A stretch of 64,000 bases of DNA from Paenibacillus aceris (GCF_017874035.1 NZ_JAGGKV010000030.1:1-64000), one strand, 5' to 3'. Positions 15,847 to 23,942 are shown, numbered from the stretch's first letter. Notes: a model not told the origin generated them from the sequence alone. Made by a program: numbers and translations.

Positions 15847-16389
15847 ATGATTAAAGAAGTCATCGTCGTCGAGGGCAAGGACGATACGGCTGCCATTCGC
15901 CGAGCAGTCGAGGCGGATACGATAGAGACAGGCGGCTCTGCCATCGGGCAAGCCGTATTGAAACGAATAGCCCTCGCGCAGCAGCGCAGAGGCGTCATTA
16001 TTTTTACCGATCCGGATCATGCAGGCGAGCGGATTCGAAAGATTGTAGCCGCCAAGGTGCCGGGCTGCAAGCATGCCTTTATCACGCAGGAGCAGGCCGA
16101 GTATAAAGGCGACATTGGCGTGGAGAATGCGATGCCGGAGACGATCCGGCAGGCGCTCCAAAACCTTCGGACAGAGTACGAAGGGGTGGTTTCACAGCTC
16201 GCCATGAACGATCTCATGGCCGCAGGTTTGATTGTTCACCCCGAGGCGGCATCCCGCCGGCTTGTTGTGGGCAATGCGCTTGGCATTGGCTATTGCAATG
16301 GCAAGCAGTTTTATAAGCGGTGTGCGATGTTCCAGATCTCACGTGAAGAGTTTGAAGCAGCGTTGGAGCATTTGGAAGGGAATATATAG
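15847..16389 (+). CDS. rnmV: Ribonuclease M5
   Basis: A 180-residue Toprim-domain nuclease that matures the ends of 5S rRNA precursor. The Toprim motifs are VVEGKDD (residues 6-12) with its catalytic Glu and FTDPDHAGERIR (about 57-68). The ATG at 15847 has GAAGGGA upstream; any longer form would run through the yabE terminator. It lies between yabE and rsmA as in B. subtilis. The 5S rRNA whose end opens this window is a natural substrate. Confidence 0.95.
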   Translation: MIKEVIVVEGKDDTAAIRRAVEADTIETGGSAIGQAVLKRIALAQQRRGVIIFTDPDHAGERIRKIVAAKVPGCKHAFITQEQAEYKGDIGVENAMPETIRQALQNLRTEYEGVVSQLAMNDLMAAGLIVHPEAASRRLVVGNALGIGYCNGKQFYKRCAMFQISREEFEAALEHLEGNI

Positions 16390-16425
16390 TAAACTCAGAA
16401 CCTATAGATAAATGAGGGCTACAAG

Positions 16426-17334
16426 ATGAATATACCCGGCAATGAAGTGATTGTAACAGCGGAAGACGTAGCAACACCAAGTAAGACAAAGCAAATCATT
16501 AAGAAGCATAATCTCGTGCTTAAAAAGAGTCTGGGTCAGAACTTCTTGATTGACCAGAACATCCTGAGCAAGATCGTCTCCGCTGCTGAGTTGGGACCGA
16601 ACAAGGGGGCGCTCGAGGTCGGCCCTGGCATTGGGGCGCTCACGCAGCAGTTGGCCAAGCTCGCAGGGCGCGTTCTGGCCGTGGAGATCGATCAGCGTCT
16701 GCTGCCTATTCTAGGCGAGACGCTGGAGCCGTATCCCCATGCGAGTGTCGTCCACGGGGATATTTTGAAGACGGACCTGCCTGAGTTGTTCCGGCAGCAT
16801 TTTGCGGGCTTGGAGGGCGTTAGCGTCGTCGCCAACCTGCCGTACTACATCACGACGCCGATCATAATGAAGCTTCTGGAAGAGAAGCTTCCTTTGGAGA
16901 ATATCGTCGTGATGATTCAAAAAGAGGTGGCCGACCGCATGGCGGCTCGTCCGGGCACCAAAGATTACGGCAGCCTCAGCATTGCCGTGCAGTTCCACTG
17001 CGAGCCGGAGCTCGTCACGATCGTGCCGCGCACCGTCTTTGTGCCGCAGCCGAACGTCGATTCCGCCGTGATCCGGCTGCGTGTGCGCAAAACTCCGCCG
17101 GTCGAGGTGGCGGACGTGGACTTCTTCTTTGCCGTCGTCCAAGCGTCCTTCGTCCAGCGGCGCAAAACCTTGTACAATAACCTGGCGGCGCGGTTCTTCA
17201 CCAAAGAAAACAAAGCTGAGCTGGAAGCGCTGCTCCACGGCTGCGACATTGAGCCTTCGCGCCGCGGCGAAACGCTCAGCATGGAAGAGTTCGCGCGCTT
17301 ATCGACAGCGCTGCGCGCGCACGGCTGCAAATAA
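16426..17334 (+). CDS. rsmA: 16S rRNA (adenine-1518/1519-N6)-dimethyltransferase KsgA
   Basis: A 302-residue SAM methyltransferase that dimethylates two adenines in the 3' hairpin of 16S rRNA. Features are KKSLGQNFLIDQNIL (about residues 34-48), the SAM motif LEVGPGIGALT (about 63-73), the catalytic NLPYYI (about 137-142) and the C-terminal helical domain. The length is normal (B. subtilis 292 aa). The 3' half, from about 16950, is rich in G+C. Confidence 0.96.
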   Translation: MNIPGNEVIVTAEDVATPSKTKQIIKKHNLVLKKSLGQNFLIDQNILSKIVSAAELGPNKGALEVGPGIGALTQQLAKLAGRVLAVEIDQRLLPILGETLEPYPHASVVHGDILKTDLPELFRQHFAGLEGVSVVANLPYYITTPIIMKLLEEKLPLENIVVMIQKEVADRMAARPGTKDYGSLSIAVQFHCEPELVTIVPRTVFVPQPNVDSAVIRLRVRKTPPVEVADVDFFFAVVQASFVQRRKTLYNNLAARFFTKENKAELEALLHGCDIEPSRRGETLSMEEFARLSTALRAHGCK

Positions 17335-17389
17335 CCCGCACCAAATGCCCAGTCCCGCCATAGGATGACCCTAGGAGGGGATTTGTGCG

Positions 17390-18265
17390 ATGAGGCAAGG
17401 AGACTTTGTAACCCGTAAATCCTATGGCGGCGACGTCATGTTTAAGATTGAACGCATTGATCAGCTGAAGGCCATCCTGCGAGGTGTCGATTATAGACTG
17501 CTTGCAGATGCACCTTTAGTAGACTTAACACTGACCAACCCGGCAGAGGCGATAGACCATCCTAGGTCGAGCTCGCCTGAATTTCGTGAGTCATTGCGAA
17601 GGCTGGCGGTATCCCAAGTGCAGCTGCAGGAGAAGAACCAATTATCCGTCACCCATAATCAAAAGGTGAATCCGGGGTATTTTGAAGTTCCTGGTAAAGT
17701 GCTGCATTTGGATGGTGATCCGACCTATCTGCGTAAAAGCATGCAGCTCTATGGTGAGCTTCGCGTGCCGGCAGAGGGCTTTTACATTCCAGAATCCCAG
17801 ATGGCCGATGCGCTTCACCGGCTGCTTCCGCAAATTAAGCCGGATATTGTCGTTATCACAGGGCATGACGGAATACTTAAGCATCGTAAAGCCACAGGAC
17901 CTAGCGGTTTGGCCAGCTATAAGAATTCACAGAACTTCGTGAACGCCGTACAGATCGCCCGGCAGTATGAACGCAACCGCGACGCGATGATTATTGTGGC
18001 TGGCGCTTGCCAGTCTCATTTTGAGGCCCTGCTTCGGGCGGGCGCCAATTTCGCGAGCTCGCCTGCGCGTATCCTTATCCATGCCTTAGACCCGCTTTGC
18101 ATCGCGGCAAAGTTATCGTACACTTCCGTGAAGGAGACGATCTCCATGCTCGATATCATGGACTTGACCGTAACGGGGCTTGACGGGCTAGGCGGGGTGG
18201 AGACGCGTGGAAGCTATCGCATGGGCGTTCCGGGTATTCAACAACATACGGAGGAGCATGTGTAA
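17390..18265 (+). CDS. yabG: Sporulation-specific protease YabG
   Basis: A 291-residue cysteine protease of spore-coat maturation. In B. subtilis it trims coat proteins such as SpoIVA, YrbA/SafA and CotT in the mother cell under sigma-K. Characteristic segments are GDFVTRKSYGGDVMFKI at the N-terminus, VVITGHDG and AGACQSHFEALLRAGANFASSP. TAGGAGGGG lies upstream of the ATG. It follows rsmA by 55 bp, and no convincing sigma-K promoter could be picked out there. A terminator follows. Confidence 0.95.
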   Translation: MRQGDFVTRKSYGGDVMFKIERIDQLKAILRGVDYRLLADAPLVDLTLTNPAEAIDHPRSSSPEFRESLRRLAVSQVQLQEKNQLSVTHNQKVNPGYFEVPGKVLHLDGDPTYLRKSMQLYGELRVPAEGFYIPESQMADALHRLLPQIKPDIVVITGHDGILKHRKATGPSGLASYKNSQNFVNAVQIARQYERNRDAMIIVAGACQSHFEALLRAGANFASSPARILIHALDPLCIAAKLSYTSVKETISMLDIMDLTVTGLDGLGGVETRGSYRMGVPGIQQHTEEHV

Positions 18266-18286
18266 TTCAGTGCTCATAGGCGATTT

Positions 18287-18349
18287 AAAGAACACTTGCC
18301 TGCTGCTTTCCTCTTTGAGAGGAGGGCATCGGGGGAGTGTTCTTTTTTT
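18287..18349 (+). terminator. Terminator after yabG
   Basis: A stem with outer arms AAAGAACACT/AGTGTTCTTT and an inner paired region around GCTTTCCTC/GAGAGGAGGGC, followed by a run of T residues. Confidence 0.85.
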
Positions 18350-18428
18350 ATTGGAAAAGTGTGAATAAATTGCGAACTTTGGAGACAACCTGTACAATGG
18401 GGAATTCGGAAATTAGGTGAAAATGCCG

Positions 18429-18458
18429 TTGACAACTGGTTTGTGGTGCTGATATAAT
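18429..18458 (+). promoter_or_regulatory. veg promoter P1 (sigma-A)
   Basis: TTGACA (18429-18434), 18 bp, TATAAT (18453-18458): both hexamers are perfect consensus. It lies upstream of a second perfect promoter. Confidence 0.7.
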
Positions 18459-18470
18459 ATTTGACCCTGT

Positions 18471-18499
18471 TTGACATGCTTGTCAGGATGGGTTATAAT
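18471..18499 (+). promoter_or_regulatory. veg promoter P2 (sigma-A)
   Basis: TTGACA (18471-18476), 17 bp, TATAAT (18494-18499): perfect hexamers with optimal spacing, with a start point about 20 nt before the veg coding region. B. subtilis veg is likewise known for very strong promoters. Confidence 0.85.
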
Positions 18500-18526
18500 T
18501 AACAAGGAAAGAGGTGGTAGTTGACA

Positions 18527-18802
18527 ATGGCAAAAAATGCGCTATTGGAAATCAAACGCAGTTTGGAGCCCCACGTCGGGCAGAAGATCATGTTGAGAGC
18601 GAATGGTGGCCGTCGAAAGACTGTCGAGCGTTCCGGTGTTTTAGAAGAAACCTACCCTTCTGTGTTTATCGTGAAGCTTGACCAAGAATCACACGCCTTT
18701 AAACGAGTGTCTTACAGCTACGCCGACATCCTTACCGAATCTGTTGAAGTTACGGTGTGCAATGATGATGGCCAGGTTCGTATCACCTATATCCAACATT
18801 AA
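18527..18802 (+). CDS. veg: Veg family protein
   Basis: A 91-residue conserved protein (DUF1021) beginning MAKNALLEIKRSLEPHVGQK and containing the family core NGGRRKTVERSGVLEETYPS and RVSYSYADILTE. In B. subtilis Veg is made abundantly and promotes biofilm matrix production by opposing SinR. ATG 18527 is chosen because it matches the family start; an in-frame TTG lies two codons upstream. GAGGTGG is the ribosome binding site. Two perfect promoters in tandem precede it and a terminator follows. Confidence 0.95.
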   Translation: MAKNALLEIKRSLEPHVGQKIMLRANGGRRKTVERSGVLEETYPSVFIVKLDQESHAFKRVSYSYADILTESVEVTVCNDDGQVRITYIQH

Positions 18803-18823
18803 GCTTAATAAGTTTCTATATGA

Positions 18824-18846
18824 GCAGACCTGAGGGTCTGTTTTTG
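18824..18846 (+). terminator. Terminator after veg
   Basis: Stem GCAGACC/GGGTCTG with a 3-nt loop, then TTTTTT, 22 bp after the stop codon. Confidence 0.85.
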
Positions 18847-18851
18847 CATTT

Positions 18852-18880
18852 GAATGGTCCTGGTGCGACTGGGCATACTA
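18852..18880 (+). promoter_or_regulatory. Sigma-G-like promoter of sspF
   Basis: GAATG (18852-18856), 17 bp, CATACTA (18874-18880). The -10 is a perfect match to the sigma-G pattern CATWHTA and the -35 fits GHATR. Small acid-soluble spore protein genes are sigma-G-dependent. Confidence 0.6.
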
Positions 18881-18955
18881 ACCTTACTTTATGCTTATGC
18901 TGCCAGCTTTACTTAGTCAAAGCACATGCTAAGCGCAGGAACAAGGAGGTTTTTT

Positions 18956-19405
18956 ATGAGTCGCAGAAGAGGTGTTATGTCCGAAAGTTTCAAAAACGAG
19001 TTGGCCAAAGATCTAGGATTCTATGACGTCGTTCAGCGAGAAGGCTGGGAAGGGATCCGTACGAAAGATGCGGGGAATATGGTGAAACGGGCTATTCAAA
19101 TTGCAGAGGAGCAGCTGGCAAAACAATACTCGACTTCTGCGCCGTCTGCCCAAACAGCTTATGGCCAGCCCAACTACACGCAGCCTAGCTACACACAAGC
19201 GTCAACGTATAACCAACAGGTTGTACAAACGCCACAGTATTATGGGCAGCAAACCGTTTCTGCTACACCTGCTCATATGCCTTCCAACACCCAGAATGTG
19301 CATCCTTCGTCTATGTCGAATGGGTCTGCGCATACAGGTTGGAATCCCATGGCTTCGGCGTCTCAGCAAGCAGCTCAGATAAATCAACGCCCCTACTACA
19401 GCTAA
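18956..19405 (+). CDS. sspF: Small acid-soluble spore protein SspF with long Q/Y/T-rich tail
   Basis: A 149-residue protein. Residues 1-58 closely match SspF, an alpha/beta-type-like spore DNA-binding protein of 61 aa in B. subtilis (MSRRRGVMSESFKNELAKDL at the start, DAGNMVKRAIQIAEEQLAKQ at the end of the domain). Residues about 59-149 are an added low-complexity tail rich in Gln, Tyr, Ser, Thr, Pro and Asn (QPNYTQPSYTQ, TPQYYGQQT). RBS AAGGAGG fixes the start. A sigma-G-like promoter lies 76 bp upstream. The stop codon is inside the 5' arm of the terminator. Confidence 0.93.
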   Translation: MSRRRGVMSESFKNELAKDLGFYDVVQREGWEGIRTKDAGNMVKRAIQIAEEQLAKQYSTSAPSAQTAYGQPNYTQPSYTQASTYNQQVVQTPQYYGQQTVSATPAHMPSNTQNVHPSSMSNGSAHTGWNPMASASQQAAQINQRPYYS

Positions 19406-19429
19406 AGCGAATGCTTTAGCTTTTTTTTT
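19401..19429 (+). terminator. Terminator of sspF, overlapping its stop codon
   Basis: Stem GCTAAAGC/GCTTTAGC with a GAAT loop, then nine T residues. The TAA stop of sspF lies in the first arm. Confidence 0.9.
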
Positions 19430-19436
19430 GCGCTTT

Positions 19437-19445
19437 TGTTATAAT
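19437..19445 (+). promoter_or_regulatory. Extended -10 promoter of ispE
   Basis: TG-T-TATAAT is a full extended -10 element 36 bp before the ispE start. The -35 region falls in the sspF terminator T-run and shows no consensus. Confidence 0.5.
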
Positions 19446-19481
19446 ATTTTAACGGCAAACGAGCAAAAGAAGGTGATCCTG

Positions 19482-20336
19482 TTGAAAATTTTTGAAAAAG
19501 CACCGGCTAAAATTAATTTATCCTTAGATGTTTTACATAAAAGACCAGATGGTTATCATGAAGTAGAGATGGTTATGACGATGGTCGATCTGGCCGACCG
19601 GATCGAGATGCAGGAGCTTTCACGGGACACAATCATTATTTCCAGCCAGGCAGGCTACATTCCGTTAGATGAGAAGAACTTAGCCTTTCAGGCGGCGCGG
19701 CTTATCAAGGATCGCTATGATGTCAAACAAGGCGTCTACATTCATTTGGATAAAAAGATACCCGTGGCTGCAGGGCTTGCAGGGGGCAGTAGTGACGCGG
19801 CAGCAACGCTTAGGGGTTTGAATCGGCTTTGGGATTTAAACATCCCTATGAAGGAGCTGCAGGAGCTTGGCGCTGAGCTTGGATCGGATGTGCCCTTCTG
19901 TGTATCGGGTGGGACGGCCTTAGCCACAGGACGCGGAGAAAAGCTGGAGCCGATCGTCTCGCCGCCGCAATGTTGGGTCGTATTGGCCAAGCCTCCCATT
20001 AATGTATCGACATCGGAGATTTATGGGAAGTTGAATGCCCGCGAGATTAAGAATCACCCGTCCACAAAGAACGTGCTGAAGGCTATTCGGGAGAAACAGT
20101 TTGATCAGCTCTGCGGGAACCTCGGCAACGTGCTGGAAGAAGTGACGCTGGATCTTTATCCGGAGGTCCGGCAATTGAAGGAATGTATGCAGCGTCTGGG
20201 TGCAGACGGCGTGTTGATGTCCGGGAGCGGGCCAACGGTATTCGGTCTTGTCTCCAAGGAAGCGAAGGTGCCGCGGATCTATAATGGGCTTCGGGGTTTT
20301 TGTAAGGATGTTTATGCGGTGCGGATGCTGACCTAG
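19482..20336 (+). CDS. ispE: 4-diphosphocytidyl-2-C-methyl-D-erythritol kinase
   Basis: A 284-residue GHMP kinase of the MEP isoprenoid pathway; it phosphorylates CDP-ME with ATP. Visible are EKAPAKINLSLDVL near the N-terminus, the ATP-binding PVAAGLAGGSSDAAA (about residues 91-105) and the C-terminal VLMSGSGPTVFGL motif. The start is TTG at 19482, chosen because AAGGTGAT is 4 nt upstream and the protein then matches the family (B. subtilis 289 aa). It lies between sspF and purR as in B. subtilis. Confidence 0.95.
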   Translation: MKIFEKAPAKINLSLDVLHKRPDGYHEVEMVMTMVDLADRIEMQELSRDTIIISSQAGYIPLDEKNLAFQAARLIKDRYDVKQGVYIHLDKKIPVAAGLAGGSSDAAATLRGLNRLWDLNIPMKELQELGAELGSDVPFCVSGGTALATGRGEKLEPIVSPPQCWVVLAKPPINVSTSEIYGKLNAREIKNHPSTKNVLKAIREKQFDQLCGNLGNVLEEVTLDLYPEVRQLKECMQRLGADGVLMSGSGPTVFGLVSKEAKVPRIYNGLRGFCKDVYAVRMLT

Positions 20337-20352
20337 CCTAAGAACATACGTG

Positions 20353-20378
20353 CAGGGCCCCAGATAGGGCCTTTTTTA
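20353..20378 (+). terminator. Terminator after ispE
   Basis: Stem GGCCC/GGGCC followed by TTTTTT, just downstream of the ispE stop. A second, less regular GC-rich hairpin with seven T residues lies at about 20443-20478. Confidence 0.7.
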
Positions 20379-20598
20379 GCGGGTAAGGAAAAGATAGCGC
20401 TTTAAACTGATAAAGGTTGCGTGATCATGCGACATAGCTAAGCCGTCAGGCGCACTGCCTAGGCGGCCCTTTTTTTGTCGGGAGTTTTGTACTTCTCGTA
20501 CATTTTTTTCGTGTGTTAACATTGTGTCAGGTATGTGTGAAGTTAATTTTCATGTGAAGCTTGAATAAATACGTATAAAAGTGGTATATTTTCTTTAT

Positions 20599-20611
20599 AT
20601 TATTCGGATTT
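20599..20611 (-). promoter_or_regulatory. Candidate PurBox upstream of purR
   Basis: On the minus strand AAATCCGAATAAT matches the PurR operator pattern AWWWCCGAACWWT at 12 of 13 positions. Placed 16 bp before the purR start codon and beside TATATT (about 20585), it could mediate autoregulation. A partner half-site on the other strand is weak. Confidence 0.4.
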
Positions 20612-20626
20612 TTGGGGGGTAGTGCG

Positions 20627-21463
20627 ATGAAAAAGTTGAAAAGGAGCGCTAGGCTGGTAGAAATGACGCAATACTTGTTGTTTCGCCCCCATTCGTTAAT
20701 TCCTTTAACGACTTTTGCCGAGCGTTACAACTCAGCGAAGTCCTCCATTAGTGAGGATTTGGCGATTATTAAGGAAGTTTTCGAGGAAGAAGGGCTCGGC
20801 GAGCTGCAAACGCTTGCGGGTGCAGCCGGCGGTGTGAAATTTTCACCGAAGGTGCCGAAGGAAGCATCTTTGAAGTTTATTAGTCAGCTCTGTTTGCAGC
20901 TGCAGCAGCCTGAACGGATTTTGCCCGGCGGTTACTTATATATGTCTGATATCATGGGGCAGCCCCAGTATTTGAATGAAATTGGCAAAACGTTTGCATC
21001 TGCTTTTGCAGGTCGTGATATTGATGTGATTATGACTGTAGAAACGAAAGGCATTCCGCTCGCGTACGCGACGGCTACTTATATGAATCTGCCGGTTGTC
21101 ATTGTTCGCAGGGACAGTCGTGTTACTGAAGGGTCAGCGGTGAGCATTAACTATGTTTCTGGTTCCAATAAGCGTATTCAGACCATGTCGCTCGCTAGAC
21201 GCGCTTTGAAAGAGGAATCAAAAGTGCTCATCATCGACGATTTCATGCATGTAGGCGGTACGATTCATGGCATGATGGATTTGCTGGCGGAATTCAAAGC
21301 CACTGTCCAAGGAGTGGGCGTCTTCATGGAATCCGTTGAAGTTGAAGAGCATTTAGTGGATCATTACGTATCTCTCGCCAGACTGTATGGCGTTGATTCC
21401 AAGACTAAGCAAATTACGGTAGAGCCAGGTAATTATTTTGATAGTAAAAAAGGAGACGCGTAA
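20627..21463 (+). CDS. purR: Purine operon repressor PurR
   Basis: A 278-residue repressor with an N-terminal winged helix (about residues 1-72) and a phosphoribosyltransferase-fold effector domain. The PRPP-binding motif reads VLIIDDFMHVGGT (about 200-212). In B. subtilis PurR represses purine synthesis genes and PRPP relieves it. The start at 20627 follows a GGGGGG tract at normal distance and gives MKKLKRSARLVEM, the usual family start. ridA follows after 4 bp, so they form an operon. Confidence 0.95.
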   Translation: MKKLKRSARLVEMTQYLLFRPHSLIPLTTFAERYNSAKSSISEDLAIIKEVFEEEGLGELQTLAGAAGGVKFSPKVPKEASLKFISQLCLQLQQPERILPGGYLYMSDIMGQPQYLNEIGKTFASAFAGRDIDVIMTVETKGIPLAYATATYMNLPVVIVRRDSRVTEGSAVSINYVSGSNKRIQTMSLARRALKEESKVLIIDDFMHVGGTIHGMMDLLAEFKATVQGVGVFMESVEVEEHLVDHYVSLARLYGVDSKTKQITVEPGNYFDSKKGDA

Positions 21464-21467
21464 AACG

Positions 21468-21851
21468 ATGGAATTCATTTCAACAACGGCAGCGCCTGCT
21501 GCTATCGGACCTTACTCGCAAGCGGTTAAACTCGGTAATCTGTTGTTTACTTCGGGGCAAATTCCGCTCGGTTTGGAAGGGCAAATCGTACAAGGCGGAA
21601 TTAAGGAGCAAGCGCACCAAGTGTTCGCCAATTTGAAAGGTGTGCTGGAAGCAGCGGGTTCATCATTTGACCAAGTTGTGAAAGCGACCGTTTTCCTGAA
21701 GGACATGAATCAATTTGCAGAGCTGAATGAGATTTATGCCACATACTTTGGTGACCACAAGCCGGCCAGATCGACTGTCGAAGTAGCTAGATTACCTCGC
21801 GATGTTTTTGTCGAAATAGAGTTAATTGCTGTGATTCCTGTCGAAATTTAA
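21468..21851 (+). CDS. ridA: RidA family protein (YabJ)
   Basis: A 127-residue YjgF/YER057c/UK114 family protein that hydrolyses reactive enamine/imine intermediates such as 2-aminoacrylate. Motifs are AAPAAIGPYSQAVK at the N-terminus, the GLEGQIVQGGIKEQA loop, the catalytic Arg in KPARSTVEVARLP and the terminal VEIELIAV. In B. subtilis YabJ is needed for proper adenine control by PurR, which fits its position directly after purR. The start ATG is 4 bp after the purR stop. Confidence 0.95.
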   Translation: MEFISTTAAPAAIGPYSQAVKLGNLLFTSGQIPLGLEGQIVQGGIKEQAHQVFANLKGVLEAAGSSFDQVVKATVFLKDMNQFAELNEIYATYFGDHKPARSTVEVARLPRDVFVEIELIAVIPVEI

Positions 21852-21901
21852 CAGTAACATTAAGATTGTATAAAATTATCGAAAATTTCAAAAAAATAAG
21901 A

Positions 21902-21926
21902 AGGAATTTGCACGACGATGTGGAAT
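21902..21926 (+). promoter_or_regulatory. Sigma-H promoter of spoVG
   Basis: AGGAATT (21902-21908), 14 bp, GAAT (21923-21926). The elements and spacing copy those of the known B. subtilis spoVG sigma-H promoter. It lies 44 bp before the spoVG start codon. Confidence 0.75.
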
Positions 21927-21969
21927 ATTACACCCAAGTCTCAGAGATGGAAAAAGGTGGTGAACACAA

Positions 21970-22254
21970 GTGCAAATTACAGATGTAAGGCTCCGCCGGG
22001 TCAACTCCGAGGGGAGAATGAAGGCAATTGCTTCCATTACTATCGATAATGAGTTCGTTGTACACGACATACGTGTTATCGACGGGAATAACGGTATGTT
22101 CGTGGCGATGCCAAGCAAACGAACGCCAGATGGAGAGTTTCGAGATATCGCTCATCCAATTTCTTCCACTACACGCGAGAAAATTCAAGCTGCCGTATTG
22201 GCTGAATACGACCGTGCAGCAGTAGAAGAAGAGGTTATTGAGGAAGGCGCATAA
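21970..22254 (+). CDS. spoVG: Septation/sporulation regulator SpoVG
   Basis: A 94-residue SpoVG protein beginning MQITDVRLRRVNSEGRMKAI, with the strongly conserved MFVAMPSKRTPDGEFRDIAHP core. SpoVG is a nucleic-acid-binding regulator that affects cortex formation and asymmetric septation. The GTG start has AAGGTGGTG upstream. The sigma-H promoter found here fits early sporulation expression; in B. subtilis AbrB also represses the gene, and an AbrB homologue is encoded in this window. Confidence 0.97.
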   Translation: MQITDVRLRRVNSEGRMKAIASITIDNEFVVHDIRVIDGNNGMFVAMPSKRTPDGEFRDIAHPISSTTREKIQAAVLAEYDRAAVEEEVIEEGA

Positions 22255-22265
22255 CGAATAATTAT

Positions 22266-22293
22266 TGAGGGGGCCCCTTAGGGGCTCTCTTTT
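22266..22293 (+). terminator. Probable terminator after spoVG
   Basis: GC-rich stem GGGCCCC/GGGGCTC with a short loop, followed by TCTTTT, 12 bp after the stop codon. The T-run is short. Confidence 0.6.
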
Positions 22294-22395
22294 CATTTGG
22301 GTGGCATTGGTGCTATATTTGGTAATGGACTGTTAATTCGATTATTTGAGGTATAAGGCATACAGCTATTTATAATTAAAGGGGTTGGATAGTCA

Positions 22396-23799
22396 TTGAA
22401 GCTCATGGCGATTGTGTTAGCGGCAGGACAAGGTAAGCGTATGAAATCGAAGCTGTACAAGGTGCTTCATCCGGTTGCGGGTAAACCGATGGTGGGGCAC
22501 GTTGTGGACACGCTTCAGCAAATAGACGTAACAAGGACTTTGGTTATTGTTGGATTTGGGGCGGAAGCGGTAAAGAGTTATCTGGGAGACCAGGTTGAGT
22601 ATGCTTTGCAGGAGAAGCAATGCGGAACCGGTCATGCGGTTCTGCAAGCCAAAGATATGCTTGGCGACGAAGACGGCATGACAGTTGTCATTTGCGGAGA
22701 TACGCCCCTGATCTCGGAAGCTACGCTGAAGAGCACGCTTGAACTGCATCAGCGTTCTGGTGCATCGGCGACGATTCTGACAGCGAAGCTCGATGAGCCG
22801 CAGGGCTATGGCCGTATTATTCGTGGTGAAGATGGCAGAGTTGCGCGAATTGTGGAACAAAAGGACTGCAACAGCGAGGAGGCGGCTGTTCAGGAGATCA
22901 ATACAGGCACTTATATTTTCGATAACCGGAAGCTATTCAAGGCGCTTGGTTCCGTGACAAACAATAATGCCCAAAATGAATATTACCTGACGGATGTCAT
23001 AGGTATCCTGACAAGCGCGGGAGAAACTGTGCAAGGCTACTGCATGAAAGATGCCGCGGAGTCTATCGGCGTCAACGATCGTGTTGCTTTAGCTGAAGCT
23101 GAAGTGTTATTTAAAGCGCGTATTAACCGTGAGCATATGCTCAATGGGGTTACGATTATTGATCCTGCCAATACCTATATTGAAAAAGGCGTTGAGATCG
23201 GAGCCGATACAGTGCTGCTCCCGGGTACGATTTTGCGCGGGAAAACGGTGATTGGCGAGCAGTGTACAATTGGGCCGCAAACGGAAATTATAGATTCCGT
23301 TGTGAAGGATGATGTTACGATTAAGCAATCTGTTCTTCAAGGCGCTTATGTGGATAATGAAGCAAGTGTGGGTCCGTTTGCGTTTTTGAGACCCGGAGCG
23401 AAAATTGGCAAGCAAGTGAAGGTTGGCGACTTTGTCGAGATTAAGAATGCGACGCTGGGCGATGGAACGAAAGTGTCTCACTTAAGCTATGTCGGAGATG
23501 CGGTTGTTGGTACGAACGTTAACATTGGATGTGGCGCGATTACAGTGAACTATGACGGTTTCAATAAAAGTTTAACTGAAATCGGGGATGACGCTTTTGT
23601 AGGTAGTAATGTGAATTTGATTGCTCCTGTGAAAATCGGCAATGGCGCTTATGTCGTCGCAGGTTCAACCATTACGCATGCTGTCAATGACGGAGATTTG
23701 GCTATCGCACGGGAAAGACAAACGAATAAGCCGGGTTATGCGGATAAAATTAAAGCGCGGATGAAAGCGAAGAAAGACAGTAAAGCGAAAAAAGACTAG
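22396..23799 (+). CDS. glmU: Bifunctional UDP-N-acetylglucosamine pyrophosphorylase / glucosamine-1-phosphate N-acetyltransferase
   Basis: A 467-residue enzyme making UDP-GlcNAc for the cell wall. The N-terminal uridyltransferase domain has LAAGQGKRMKSKLYKVLHP (about residues 8-26) and ICGDTPL; the C-terminal half (from about 250) is a left-handed beta-helix with hexapeptide repeats and GAITVNYDGFNK. The start is TTG 17 nt after AAAGGGG begins. The C-terminal end is lysine-rich (about 460-467). In B. subtilis prs follows directly, but no prs gene is present here. Confidence 0.96.
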   Translation: MKLMAIVLAAGQGKRMKSKLYKVLHPVAGKPMVGHVVDTLQQIDVTRTLVIVGFGAEAVKSYLGDQVEYALQEKQCGTGHAVLQAKDMLGDEDGMTVVICGDTPLISEATLKSTLELHQRSGASATILTAKLDEPQGYGRIIRGEDGRVARIVEQKDCNSEEAAVQEINTGTYIFDNRKLFKALGSVTNNNAQNEYYLTDVIGILTSAGETVQGYCMKDAAESIGVNDRVALAEAEVLFKARINREHMLNGVTIIDPANTYIEKGVEIGADTVLLPGTILRGKTVIGEQCTIGPQTEIIDSVVKDDVTIKQSVLQGAYVDNEASVGPFAFLRPGAKIGKQVKVGDFVEIKNATLGDGTKVSHLSYVGDAVVGTNVNIGCGAITVNYDGFNKSLTEIGDDAFVGSNVNLIAPVKIGNGAYVVAGSTITHAVNDGDLAIARERQTNKPGYADKIKARMKAKKDSKAKKD

Positions 23800-23942
23800 G
23801 AAAAAAGTTAAATCTCCCTCGCTAGGGGAAATTTGGATGGAACTTCTTAAGGTTGGGTACGCTATGAACTAGCTGTTACCCACTTGGCGTCGTTTACGAA
23901 AGTAAGTGTGCTGAGCAAAATTCTTAGGAGGTTCTTTTTCTT

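Noticed and set aside
16711..17238. 175-codon minus-strand frame opposite rsmA
   Set aside because: The rsmA protein is fully conserved on the plus strand here, and the reverse frame is a by-product of GC-rich codons.
17335..17389. Possible sigma-K promoter for yabG (CATAGGATG)
   Set aside because: The predicted start point would fall on the ribosome binding site and the -35 is unconvincing.
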